A model generated the notes under the pieces. The model was not told the origin of the DNA and searched no databases. It was given only the letters and a program-made list of their open reading frames with translations. A stretch of DNA of 64,000 nucleotides from Poriferisodalis sp965116245 (GTDB lineage: Bacteria; Actinomycetota; Acidimicrobiia; Acidimicrobiales; Poriferisodalaceae), in NCBI GenBank assembly GCA_965116245.1, contig OZ220497.1, forward strand, positions 1,178,001-1,242,000, written 5' to 3'. Shown here in pieces: positions 25,514-33,763 of the stretch. Made by a program: the position numbers and the translations under genes. Positions within the stretch are counted from its first letter, which is position 1; each line of letters starts with the position of its first letter.

Positions 25514-27546
25514 AGATCCTGCGGCGTCGGGTTCGTCGAGAGGGAGCCCGATTCCGCTATTCCGCTTGGGACGGCACCCAAGCTGGATTTGAACTCGATG
25601 CGGACGATCTCTTCGCCGAGTTGACGGACGATCTGCTGTATCACGGCGATCTCAATGCCGCTTTGCGACGGCTTATGCAGCAAGGCGTCACCGACGCGCA
25701 GGGCAACCAGCTAGAGGGCCTGCGCGAGATGATCGAGCGGTTGCGTGAGCGCCGTTCGGAGATGCTCAAGCAGTTCGATCTGGGTGGCGTGTACGACGAC
25801 ATCGCCCGTGAACTCGACGAGATAACCGACACCGAGCGCGAGGCGCTAGAAGACTTCGAACAAGATGCCGAAGAAAGCGGCGACCCCAGAAGGCAAGAGA
25901 TCGCTGAGTCCAGCGCCGCTGAGCGCAACCTGCAACTTGACATGTTGCCCGCTGACTTGGCTGGCAAGATGCGCGGCCTGCGTGACTACAACTTCGAATC
26001 CCCTGAAGCTCGCGAACAGTTCAACGAACTGGTAGAGCGGCTGCGTCGCGAAGTTGCCCAGAGCCACTTCGACCAGATGGTTGGAGCTATGGGCAACATG
26101 AGCCCCCAAGACATGGCTCGCGTCAAAGACATGATGGCCGAGCTGAACCAGATGCTTGAACAGCGCTCCCGCGGCGAGACACCCGATTTCGATGGCTTCA
26201 TGGATCGCTACGGCGACTACTTCCCCGAGAACCCCCAAACGCTCGACGAGTTGCTTGAGATCATGGCCAAGCGCATGGCTGCCATGGCGTCGATGTTGAA
26301 CTCCATGACACCTGCACAGCGCGAGCAGCTAGCCGACCTGGCTGCGCAGTTCATGGATGACATGGACTTGCAGTGGCAGACCCAGCAGCTCGCGCAGAAT
26401 CTCCAACAGGCGTTCCCCGACATGGGTTGGGACCGCAACTACTCCTTCGGCGGTGACGACCCGCTGTCGATGTCGCAAGCAGCGCAAGTAATGGCACAGC
26501 TTTCTGACTTGGACGCGTTGGCGGAGATGTTGCAAGGCGCCGTCAGTCCCTCTGCGTTGGCCGAGGTAGACCCGCAACGTGTGCGCGAACTGTTGGGCAA
26601 CGAATCCGCTGAGGCGCTTGAACGGTTGAGTGAGCTGGCGCGCAGGCTGGAAGAGTCAGGCCTGGCACGACATAACGAAGGACGCTTGGAACTCACCCCG
26701 CGAGCGTTGCGACGCCTCGGACAAAACGCTCTCGGCGACTTGTTCAGCCGCCTGATGGAAGACAAGATCGGCAGCCACCAAGTCCGCAAGTCGGGCATAG
26801 GACACGAGTTCGCGTACGAAACCAAGCCCTATGAGTTCGGCGACGCGTTCAATCTGAACATTGAGCGCACGCTGCGTAACGCTGTGGCCCGGCAACGCAG
26901 CGGTCCGCCGCTGCGACTGACGCCCGACGATTTCGAGATTGAGCGAGCTGAGTTGCTGTCTCGCGCCTCAACGGTGCTTATGTTGGACCTGTCGCTGTCC
27001 ATGCCTATGCGTGACAATTTTCTGCCCGCCAAGAAGGTCACGATGGCGCTGCACTCGCTGATCTCAACGCAGTTTCCGCGGGACTACCTGGGCATCGTCG
27101 GTTTCGCTGAGTCGGCCCAAGAGCTAACGGCGGCCCAGTTGCCGGAGGTGTCGTGGGATTTCGCCTATGGCACCAACATGGCTCACGGCTTCATGATCGC
27201 TCGGCGCTTACTTGCCAGACAGACCGGCTCAAAACAGATCATCATGATCACCGATGGCGAGCCAACTGCCCACTTGGCTCGCGACGGGAGGCCGTTCTTC
27301 GCTTACCCGCCGGTTCGTGAGACCATCGAGGCCACCTTGTTGGAAGTGGCTAGGGCCACTCGGGAGGACATCCGGATCAATGTGTTCATGTTGGATCCGA
27401 ATAGTTATCTGCGAGCATTCGTGGAGAAGATGTCCGAGATGAACGGTGGTCGGGCGTTCTTCACCAATCCCGAAAATCTGGGTGACTACGTTCTGGTGGA
27501 TTTCCTGGAGCATCGCCGGCGGCTGGTAGCCAGCGGTCGTCTATAG
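25510..27546 (+). CDS. VWA-domain protein, partner of the MoxR-type ATPase
   Basis: A 678-aa protein with GTG start 25510 coupled to the ATPase gene. The N-terminal 450 residues are helical, acidic, and rich in Met and Gln ('NMSPQDMARVKDMMAELNQM', 'MAKRMAAMASMLNSM'), probably coiled-coil. The C-terminal von Willebrand A domain has a complete MIDAS: 'DLSLSM' at about 493, 'YGTNMAHG', and 'MITDGEPTAHL'. A metal ion there usually binds an acidic residue of the partner or client. The gene overlaps the 3' end of the convergent TetR gene by 86 bases. Confidence 0.88.
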   Translation: MKILRRRVRREGARFRYSAWDGTQAGFELDADDLFAELTDDLLYHGDLNAALRRLMQQGVTDAQGNQLEGLREMIERLRERRSEMLKQFDLGGVYDDIARELDEITDTEREALEDFEQDAEESGDPRRQEIAESSAAERNLQLDMLPADLAGKMRGLRDYNFESPEAREQFNELVERLRREVAQSHFDQMVGAMGNMSPQDMARVKDMMAELNQMLEQRSRGETPDFDGFMDRYGDYFPENPQTLDELLEIMAKRMAAMASMLNSMTPAQREQLADLAAQFMDDMDLQWQTQQLAQNLQQAFPDMGWDRNYSFGGDDPLSMSQAAQVMAQLSDLDALAEMLQGAVSPSALAEVDPQRVRELLGNESAEALERLSELARRLEESGLARHNEGRLELTPRALRRLGQNALGDLFSRLMEDKIGSHQVRKSGIGHEFAYETKPYEFGDAFNLNIERTLRNAVARQRSGPPLRLTPDDFEIERAELLSRASTVLMLDLSLSMPMRDNFLPAKKVTMALHSLISTQFPRDYLGIVGFAESAQELTAAQLPEVSWDFAYGTNMAHGFMIARRLLARQTGSKQIIMITDGEPTAHLARDGRPFFAYPPVRETIEATLLEVARATREDIRINVFMLDPNSYLRAFVEKMSEMNGGRAFFTNPENLGDYVLVDFLEHRRRLVASGRL

Positions 27547-28228
27547 CAGTTGGCGTTGTTGTTGTAGCTGTTGGCAGCGGTGCCGTGCGTGATAGGCCGC
27601 ACAGGACCATATCCGCGAACTGCCGGGCCAAGTCCTCCAGGCGTAGCTCGCCGCCAGGGTGATACCAACTGGCCAGAGAGTTGAGGCCCGAGATGAGGAT
27701 GCGGGCAAGTGCTCTTGGGTTGGCATCGGCTCGCAAGGAACTGTCGGCTTGACCCTCGGTGAGCAGGTCAACCCACAGGTTGGTGAACTCGCGCAGCGGC
27801 ACAGCCAGGCTCTGGCGAGTCTGCGGCGGAGACTCGTTGAAGCAGCGGATGTTTGCCACCGTAAAGTTGCTTTCGGCGACGATGCAGTTGACGTAAGCCA
27901 CGATGGCCTCAGCCAGCCGCTCTGCACCGCAAGCGTCAGGTCCGAGCGTTCCAAGCGCAGTGTCAATGGCCTCACGCGCGTGATCAATGCCAACGCGCAG
28001 CACCTCTTCAACTATCAGATCTTTGGAGTCGAAGTGGTAGTAGAGGCTGCCTGCCTGCATCTCCGCATCAGCGGCGATGTCGGTGAGGGTGGTGCCTGCG
28101 TAGCCGCGACACGACAGCAGACGCGCAGCAGCGTCCAAGATGCGCATACGACTGCGCTCACCCTTGCGCACCCGCCGCGTGTCGCCGACTGAAACTGTGT
28201 AAGTGTCGTTCATGTCGCAGTTGTTCAT
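27461..28228 (-). CDS. TetR/AcrR-family transcriptional regulator
   Basis: About 255 aa from ATG 28228, or 250 from ATG 28213; the two starts arise from an 11-base duplication (GTTCATGTCGC). The N-terminal HTH is typical: 'RMRILDAAARLLSCRGYAG', 'TLTDIAADAEMQAGSLYYHF', 'SKDLIVEEVLR'. The C-terminal ligand domain looks like TetR_C ('RALARILISGLNSLASWYHP'), followed by a disordered Thr/Pro tail that runs into the end of the VWA gene. It is divergent from the luciferase-like monooxygenase gene 140 bases away, so it may control that gene and itself. Confidence 0.88.
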   Translation of the reverse strand: MNNCDMNDTYTVSVGDTRRVRKGERSRMRILDAAARLLSCRGYAGTTLTDIAADAEMQAGSLYYHFDSKDLIVEEVLRVGIDHAREAIDTALGTLGPDACGAERLAEAIVAYVNCIVAESNFTVANIRCFNESPPQTRQSLAVPLREFTNLWVDLLTEGQADSSLRADANPRALARILISGLNSLASWYHPGGELRLEDLARQFADMVLCGLSRTAPLPTATTTTPTAIDDRWLPAAGDAPGNPPERSHPDFRDW

Positions 28229-28368
28229 GTCGCCGCAGAACCTAGTGAACCTCGGCGCGTTTGCACCCACCTACACTTCTTGAGCCGACCACAGGGGCGC
28301 GACAATCGCAGGGGTGCAACAATCTCAGGGCCGCAGGGCGCGGCCGCGCCGAACCGACGGAGACCGCT

Positions 28369-29493
28369 GTGAAGTTCAACTTGTTTATGTACTGCACGAT
28401 CGGTCGGCGTCACGAGTTGGAAGCGGGTCTCGCAGGGCTCAACAACGCCTACTACCAGCGCATGCTCAGCGAGATCGCCGAGATAGCACGCTTCGCCGAT
28501 GACAACGGCTGGTACGGCTTTGGCCACCCCGAGCATCACCTGCAGATTGAGGGTTTTGAGATTTCCAACGACTTGAACCTGATGGCAACCTGGATCGCGC
28601 AACACACCAGCCGTCTGCGGCCTATCGCGTGCGGCTACGTTTCCACCACCCACAATCCCTTGCGGGTAGCCGAGCAGGTCGCGACTCTGGATCACATGAC
28701 CGGTGGACGCCTCTGCTTCGGCGTGGTCCGCGGCTACCAGCACCGTTGGGTGGACCAGCTCAAGATCCGCCCCGACCTAGCAGCGGTCGGCAAGTGGAAT
28801 CGCGGCACCGACGAAGACACCTACAACCGTCGCTACTTCGAAGAGTTTGTAGATGTCGTGCTAATGGCACTCAAAAACGACACGTTCTCCTATGAGGGCG
28901 ACTTCTGGCGCTTCCCCAACGACAACCTCAACCCCCACGTCCACACCGTGTATGCCGACTACGGCGTTGGCGTTGACCCCGACATGACCATCCACGAAGT
29001 CGGCATCGCTCCACGCCCGCTGCAGTCGCCACATCCTCCCCTGTACGGCGGCTTCACCATGTCGATGGCTTCGGCAGTGTTCTGGGCGCGCTATGGCGGC
29101 ACGCCGATTGTTTTGAGCGACAAGCTGGATTTCTGCGAAGCCCTGTGGAAGGCGTATCGCGAAGAGGCAGCGCGCCACGGCATCGCCAAGCCTCATGGAC
29201 ACGAGTGCGGCTGGGGCGGCGTAGCGGTTTGCGCGCCCACCGATGAGCAGGCCCGGGAGCAGTTCGCCGATATGGAGTGGTTCTGGAACCAGTGGGCTGT
29301 TCAGTTCGGCCAAGGCATGCCGCTGCAGCTTGTCGGTAGCCCCGACACGATCAGCCGCCAGATTGAACAAGCCCGCACAGCGCTCGGCGTTGAGGAGGCG
29401 TTTTTTTTGATCCCCCAAGGCATCCACTCCGCGGACCAGATCAACGCATCACTGGAACTCATCAGCGACAAGGTGATGCCGCGCTTCGTTTGA
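28369..29493 (+). CDS. Luciferase-like (LLM class) flavin-dependent monooxygenase
   Basis: A 374-aa protein from GTG 28369, with GGAG 7 bases upstream. TIM-barrel bacterial luciferase family: 'GWYGFGHPEHHLQIEGF', 'ATWIAQHTSRLRPIACGYVS', 'NPLRVAEQVATLDHMTGGRL', 'FGVVRGYQHRW' and 'LVGSPDTISRQIEQARTALG'. It would use FMNH2 or F420H2 to oxidise a small molecule. The divergent TetR gene suggests that it is induced by its substrate. Two imperfect 13-base direct repeats (CGACAATCGCAGG / CAACAATCTCAGG, about 28299-28330) lie between them and might be operator half-sites. Confidence 0.9.
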   Translation: MKFNLFMYCTIGRRHELEAGLAGLNNAYYQRMLSEIAEIARFADDNGWYGFGHPEHHLQIEGFEISNDLNLMATWIAQHTSRLRPIACGYVSTTHNPLRVAEQVATLDHMTGGRLCFGVVRGYQHRWVDQLKIRPDLAAVGKWNRGTDEDTYNRRYFEEFVDVVLMALKNDTFSYEGDFWRFPNDNLNPHVHTVYADYGVGVDPDMTIHEVGIAPRPLQSPHPPLYGGFTMSMASAVFWARYGGTPIVLSDKLDFCEALWKAYREEAARHGIAKPHGHECGWGGVAVCAPTDEQAREQFADMEWFWNQWAVQFGQGMPLQLVGSPDTISRQIEQARTALGVEEAFFLIPQGIHSADQINASLELISDKVMPRFV

Positions 29494-29519
29494 GCGCCTG
29501 TCTTCGGTACCTGCACTGA

Positions 29520-29924
29520 GTGCCTGTGATGATCTCCGGCGTTGACCGGCGCACGGTGACGCTGGCTGATGACTGCGTTGCAGCCGTGGTCACGCCTCGA
29601 GGCGAACTTGACCTCTCGACAATCGCGTCACTGGATACCGCCATGCGCGCGGCGTTGGCAGACGCCGGAACTCCGCCGAGACTTGTCGTGGACTTGTCCG
29701 ATGTCAGTGTTTTGCGCCCTGTTGTTCTGGGCGTGCTGCTTGATGCTAGGTGTCGCTGTCGAGCACACGAAGGCAGCCTGGTTCTCGTCGTGACAACATC
29801 GGAGGTAGCAGACACACTGGCCGAAACTGACGTTGCAACGCTGTTTGACACGACAGCCGACTTGCCGCGGGCCCTACAGCGAGTCACGGCCCTGCGAACC
29901 CACCCTTTGAGGCCCCGGCCCTAA
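29520..29924 (+). CDS. STAS-domain protein (anti-anti-sigma-like) without the phospho-serine
   Basis: A 134-aa protein from GTG 29520; GTG 29526 or ATG 29529 are also possible. 'VVTPRGELDLSTIASLDTAM' and 'PRLVVDLSDVSVLRPVVLGV' match the SpoIIAA/RsbV fold. The loop that normally reads D-S-[SA]-G, holding the phosphorylated serine, reads 'VLRPVVLG', so the switch residue is missing. No anti-sigma kinase or sigma gene is adjacent. It follows the monooxygenase gene by 26 bases and could be co-transcribed. Confidence 0.75.
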   Translation: MPVMISGVDRRTVTLADDCVAAVVTPRGELDLSTIASLDTAMRAALADAGTPPRLVVDLSDVSVLRPVVLGVLLDARCRCRAHEGSLVLVVTTSEVADTLAETDVATLFDTTADLPRALQRVTALRTHPLRPRP

Positions 29925-30018
29925 CTGGCTCATCGATGGTCGCTAGCTAGACAACCCTGCGGATGCGTTCAAAATTCTGCCAAGGCGCGACCACTGTCCC
30001 CATATCCTGTGCGCCCGT

Positions 30019-31437
30019 ATGTCCGGTCTGGATTACCTGTTTCAACGCGAAACGTTCGCAGGCGGCGACAGATGGCTAGCCCGATACGTGGCCCGGCCAA
30101 TCCTCGATTTCGTGCATCGAGAGGTCGCCAGCAGCGTATTGCTGCTCATTGCCGCAACTACCGCGCTCATCTGGGCGAATTCGCCGTGGAGTGCTAGCTA
30201 CTTTGACTTCTGGCATGTCAAGCTGGATCTGAGCATCGGCAGCTACCACCTTCATCCGCTGTCGTTGGAAGCCTTCGTCGACGACGGTCTTATGGCGCTG
30301 TTCTTCTTCGTGGTGGGACTTGAGATCAAGCGGGAACTGGTGACCGGTTATCTCTCGAGCGTCCGTGCCGCGGCGTTGCCAGCTATCGCCGCTGTCGGCG
30401 GTATGGCCGTCCCCGCGCTGGCATATCTCGCATTCAACCCTTCAGGGGATGCCGCGGCGGGATGGGGCATCCCAACGGCTACCGACATCGCGTTTGCGGT
30501 AGGAGTCGTAGCGTTGCTGGGCACGCGCGTGCCCCCGATCGTCAAGCTGTTTCTACTGACGCTCGCCATTGTCGACGACATCGGCGCTATCGCAATTATT
30601 GCGATCTTCTACAGCGGCAATCTGCACTTCAGATGGTTGGCGATCGCAGTAGGGCTGACCGTTGTAGTGCGGATCCTTGCGGTGATGAAGGTGTGGGCCA
30701 TCGAGGTCTATTGGGTTATCGGCATTGTGATCTGGTACGCCACGCTGGAGTCTGGTGTGCATGCCACTATCGCTGGAGTGGTACTGGGTGTGCTGACGCC
30801 AGCTAGGCCGCTGCTTGACCGGTCGGCGGCTCAGAACATGGTGGATCATCTTCCTGCCCATCCGAAGGTGGAGCAGGTCCATCAGGCATCGTTTCTGGTG
30901 CAGGAATCGGTGCCGCTGACCGAGCGGTTGGAAGCGATGCTGCACCCGTTTACGGCGTTTTTGATTGTGCCGGTCTTCGCCCTTGCCAACGCTGGTGTGC
31001 AGATCTCCGCTGACACTCTTACCGATGCCGCTGCCTCACCGGTCACCTGGGGAGTGATTGTGGGCCTTGTGTTCGGCAAACCCGTCGGCATAGCAGCGTT
31101 CACTTGGGTGGCCACGAAGTGTGGCTTAGAGCTGCCAGACGGCATGAACTGGATGCGATTGATTGGCATGAGTTTCGCCGCGGGCATCGGCTTCACCGTT
31201 TCGATCTTCATTACTCGCTTGGCCTTCGAAAACGCAGACATCACCGCTATGGCCAAGATCGGCATTCTGGTTGCGTCCGGTGCCGCCGGTGGTGCTGCGT
31301 TGTTGTTGCTGTGGTTGTCCGGTAAGCGCGGGGCGCACACCGAAGTTGTGCCCTCGGATCACGAAGTCCTCACTGAGCAAGAGGCATCCAACCCGAACTT
31401 GGGGCATACACCGCCGAGCCATTCCGACGCGACATGA
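30019..31437 (+). CDS. nhaA: Na+/H+ antiporter NhaA
   Basis: A 472-aa inner-membrane antiporter with about 12 predicted helices. 'GLMALFFFVVGLEIKRELV', 'GWGIPTATDIAFAVGVVALL', the ion-site aspartate pair in 'LTLAIVDDIGAIAIIAIFY', 'ESGVHATIAGVVLGVLTPAR' and 'GIGFTVSIFITRLAF' are family signatures. It uses proton entry to export sodium for pH and salt balance. The C-terminus is a 35-residue hydrophilic tail ending in 'GHTPPSHSDAT'. ATG at 30019. Confidence 0.97.
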   Translation: MSGLDYLFQRETFAGGDRWLARYVARPILDFVHREVASSVLLLIAATTALIWANSPWSASYFDFWHVKLDLSIGSYHLHPLSLEAFVDDGLMALFFFVVGLEIKRELVTGYLSSVRAAALPAIAAVGGMAVPALAYLAFNPSGDAAAGWGIPTATDIAFAVGVVALLGTRVPPIVKLFLLTLAIVDDIGAIAIIAIFYSGNLHFRWLAIAVGLTVVVRILAVMKVWAIEVYWVIGIVIWYATLESGVHATIAGVVLGVLTPARPLLDRSAAQNMVDHLPAHPKVEQVHQASFLVQESVPLTERLEAMLHPFTAFLIVPVFALANAGVQISADTLTDAAASPVTWGVIVGLVFGKPVGIAAFTWVATKCGLELPDGMNWMRLIGMSFAAGIGFTVSIFITRLAFENADITAMAKIGILVASGAAGGAALLLLWLSGKRGAHTEVVPSDHEVLTEQEASNPNLGHTPPSHSDAT

Positions 31438-31530
31438 TGCAGCACTGCAATATGCAGCGCTGCAAGATGCGGCATTGCTGCTTGATTAGCGCGGTAAATC
31501 AACCCGATAAATCAACCCCGTGAGTCAACT
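31436..31530. repeat. Two short tandem-repeat arrays between nhaA and hppA
   Basis: 15-bp units at 31436-31450, 31451-31465 and 31466-31480 (consensus gATGCAGCrCTGCaa), the second holding a perfect 12-base palindrome TGCAGCGCTGCA (31453-31464). Then 13-bp units at 31492-31504, 31505-31517 and 31518-31530 (consensus cgrTAAATCAACC). They fill most of the 129-base gap and lie just upstream of the hppA ribosome binding site. Confidence 0.8.
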
Positions 31531-31566
31531 CAGGCTGCGACATTTGATGCGACCTTGGAGGTCCAT

Positions 31567-33675
31567 GTGACTGCTGTTCCTTACCTGGCCTTGATCGCCT
31601 CAGCGTTGGCGCTGGCGCTGGCTTACTACTTCGCCAAGGTGGTGCTGCGCGCTGACCAAGGCACCGACGTGATGCGCGAAATCGGCGAGGCCATTCGCGA
31701 GGGGGCCATGGCCTTTTTGCGGCGCGAATACAAATGGGTATCGGTCTTCGTGGCAGCCATGTTCGTGCTGTTGCTAATCGTGCCCATTGACGGTCGGCCG
31801 TCGGCCAGCTTCGCCTACCTGATGGGCGCGGTGCTGTCATCGGTGGCGGGCTTCATAGGCATGCGGATCGCCACGGCTGCCAACAGCCGCACCGCCAACG
31901 CGGCCCGCGAAGGGGCGTCCAAGGCTCTACCACTGGCGTTCAAGGGCGGAGCCGTGATGGGCTTCAGCGTGGCCGGTCTGGCGCTGCTGGGCATCTCGTT
32001 CAACTATCTGCTCTGGGTCAAGTGGATCGGCGTGGATCAGGCGTTCCAGGTGGTCGCAGCATTCGGACTGGGCGCTAGCTCCATTGCGTTGTTCGCACGT
32101 ATCGGTGGTGGCATCTACACAAAAGCGGCCGACGTGGGTGGCGACCTGGTGGGCAAAGTTGAGGCCGGGATTCCCGAGGACGACCCCCGCAACCCCGCCA
32201 CCATCGCCGACGCGGTTGGCGACAACGTCGGCGACGTGGCTGGCATGGGTGCGGACCTGTTTGAGTCTTACGCCGGGTCCATCGTGGCGCCGGTTGTGCT
32301 CGCCTCGTTGCTGGTGCCCGTGTTCCTTGAAGGCGACGCGTTGGCTGGCAACTTCGGTGACGCCGAAGGACTGCTCATGTATCCGATCCTCATCGGAGCT
32401 CTCGGCATGATCGCCTCGATTGTGGGCGCACTGTTCGTGCGCGGACGCGAGGGGCGCAGCCTGTCGGCGCAGTTGCACGCTGGCCAGTACGTGGCCATGG
32501 CACTCACCGTGGTATTTGCTGTGGTTGGAACACTGGTGTTGTTCAGCGGCACCCCCACATTCGGCGGCTACGAGCTGAGCGCACCGATCTTCTTGGCGCT
32601 AACGATCATTACCGGGCTGTTGGGTGGCTGGGCTATCGGGTTCACCTCTGAATACTTCACCTCAGAGCATTTCGGTCCGGTGAAGGGCATCGCCCGACAG
32701 TCCGAGACGGGACCGGCCACCGTGACAATTGAGGGCATCGCGCAGGGCAAGCTCTCCACGCTGCCAGCGGTCGTGTTGGTGGTGGCGATGATCGGCCTGT
32801 CGTACCTGTTCGGTGGTTTAGCGTTCAGCGAAGTCGGTGATCCCATCGGCCTGTATGGGGTGGCGCTGGCCGCTATCGGCATGCTGGCGGTGACCGGCGT
32901 GATTGTGGCGGTGGATGCCTATGGTCCTATCGCCGACAATGCTGGCGGAATCGCCGAGATGGCAGAGCTACCGGCCGAAGTGCGCGGCGTCACTGACAGC
33001 CTTGACTCTCTCGGCAACACCACTGCCGCTGTCGCGAAGGGTTTCGCCGTGGGTTCCGCGGCTGTGACTGCGCTGGCGCTGTTCAAGTCCTTCAGCCTGA
33101 CAGCGGGCAGCGACGTGAATCTTGACATCAACGAGACTGCTGTCACTATCGGCTTGTTCTTGGGTGCCATGACGCCGTTTATCTTTGCTGCGCTCACCAT
33201 GTCGTCTGTGGGTCGCGCGGCCCAATCCATGATCGTGGAGGTTCGCCGACAGTTCGCGGAGATTCCGGGGCTGCGCGAAGGTAAGCCGGGCGTGAAGCCC
33301 GACAGTCGGCGCTGCGTGGACATATCCACCCAAGCAGCTCTGCGTGAGATGCTCTTGCCCGGTGGTCTAGCGGTGGTGCTGCCTCTGGTGATCGGGTTCA
33401 TCAACGTCAATACGCTGGGCGGATTCCTGGCTGGCGCCGTGGTGACTGGATTCCTGATTGCCATCTACATGGCGAACTCAGGCGGCGCTTGGGACAACGC
33501 CAAGAAGTACATCGAGGCTGGCGCCCACGGCGGCAAGGGCACCGATGCGCACGCTGCGGCCGTAGTGGGCGACACCATCGGAGACCCGTTCAAGGACACC
33601 TCGGGTCCAGCAATGAACATCCTCATCAAGGTGATGACGATCGTCAGCCTGGTGTTCGTACCAGCATTTATCTGA
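31567..33675 (+). CDS. hppA: Membrane-bound (proton/sodium-translocating) pyrophosphatase
   Basis: A 702-aa, roughly 16-helix pump that couples PPi hydrolysis to ion export. GTG 31567 has GGAGG (31557-31561) 5 bases upstream. 'KAADVGGDLVGKVEAGIPED' and 'NPATIADAVGDNVGDVAGMG' are the PPi/Mg site, and 'GNTTAAVAKGFAVGSA' is the K+-dependence site. The Ala instead of Lys after GNTT, and Ala three residues on, fit the K+-dependent subclass. Whether H+ or Na+ is pumped cannot be read with confidence. It may recycle PPi from tRNA charging and polymer synthesis. Confidence 0.97.
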   Translation: MTAVPYLALIASALALALAYYFAKVVLRADQGTDVMREIGEAIREGAMAFLRREYKWVSVFVAAMFVLLLIVPIDGRPSASFAYLMGAVLSSVAGFIGMRIATAANSRTANAAREGASKALPLAFKGGAVMGFSVAGLALLGISFNYLLWVKWIGVDQAFQVVAAFGLGASSIALFARIGGGIYTKAADVGGDLVGKVEAGIPEDDPRNPATIADAVGDNVGDVAGMGADLFESYAGSIVAPVVLASLLVPVFLEGDALAGNFGDAEGLLMYPILIGALGMIASIVGALFVRGREGRSLSAQLHAGQYVAMALTVVFAVVGTLVLFSGTPTFGGYELSAPIFLALTIITGLLGGWAIGFTSEYFTSEHFGPVKGIARQSETGPATVTIEGIAQGKLSTLPAVVLVVAMIGLSYLFGGLAFSEVGDPIGLYGVALAAIGMLAVTGVIVAVDAYGPIADNAGGIAEMAELPAEVRGVTDSLDSLGNTTAAVAKGFAVGSAAVTALALFKSFSLTAGSDVNLDINETAVTIGLFLGAMTPFIFAALTMSSVGRAAQSMIVEVRRQFAEIPGLREGKPGVKPDSRRCVDISTQAALREMLLPGGLAVVLPLVIGFINVNTLGGFLAGAVVTGFLIAIYMANSGGAWDNAKKYIEAGAHGGKGTDAHAAAVVGDTIGDPFKDTSGPAMNILIKVMTIVSLVFVPAFI

Positions 33676-33707
33676 GCTGGCCCTCGCGGCAGGATTTCGC
33701 CCACGTT

Positions 33708-33763
33708 GGCCTAGAGCTAGGGGCCTAGAGCTAGGGGCCTAGAGCTAGGGGCCTAGAGCTAGG
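33708..33763. repeat. 14-bp palindromic tandem repeat, four exact copies
   Basis: GGCCTAGAGCTAGG is repeated four times (33708-33721, 33722-33735, 33736-33749, 33750-33763). Each copy is an inverted repeat CCTAG-ag-CTAGG. The array lies between the convergent hppA and LppM-like genes, and the stop codon of the latter (33759-33761) is inside the last copy. It may work as a bidirectional terminator or a protein-binding array. Confidence 0.9.

Noticed and set aside
29395..29412. T8 run in the monooxygenase gene as a phase-variation tract
   Set aside because: Short, near the 3' end, and the frame is intact through conserved sequence on both sides.
31499..31840. Minus-strand 113-aa frame at the start of hppA
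   Set aside because: Antisense to a certain gene with strong start signals; Arg/Pro-rich composition typical of a shadow frame.
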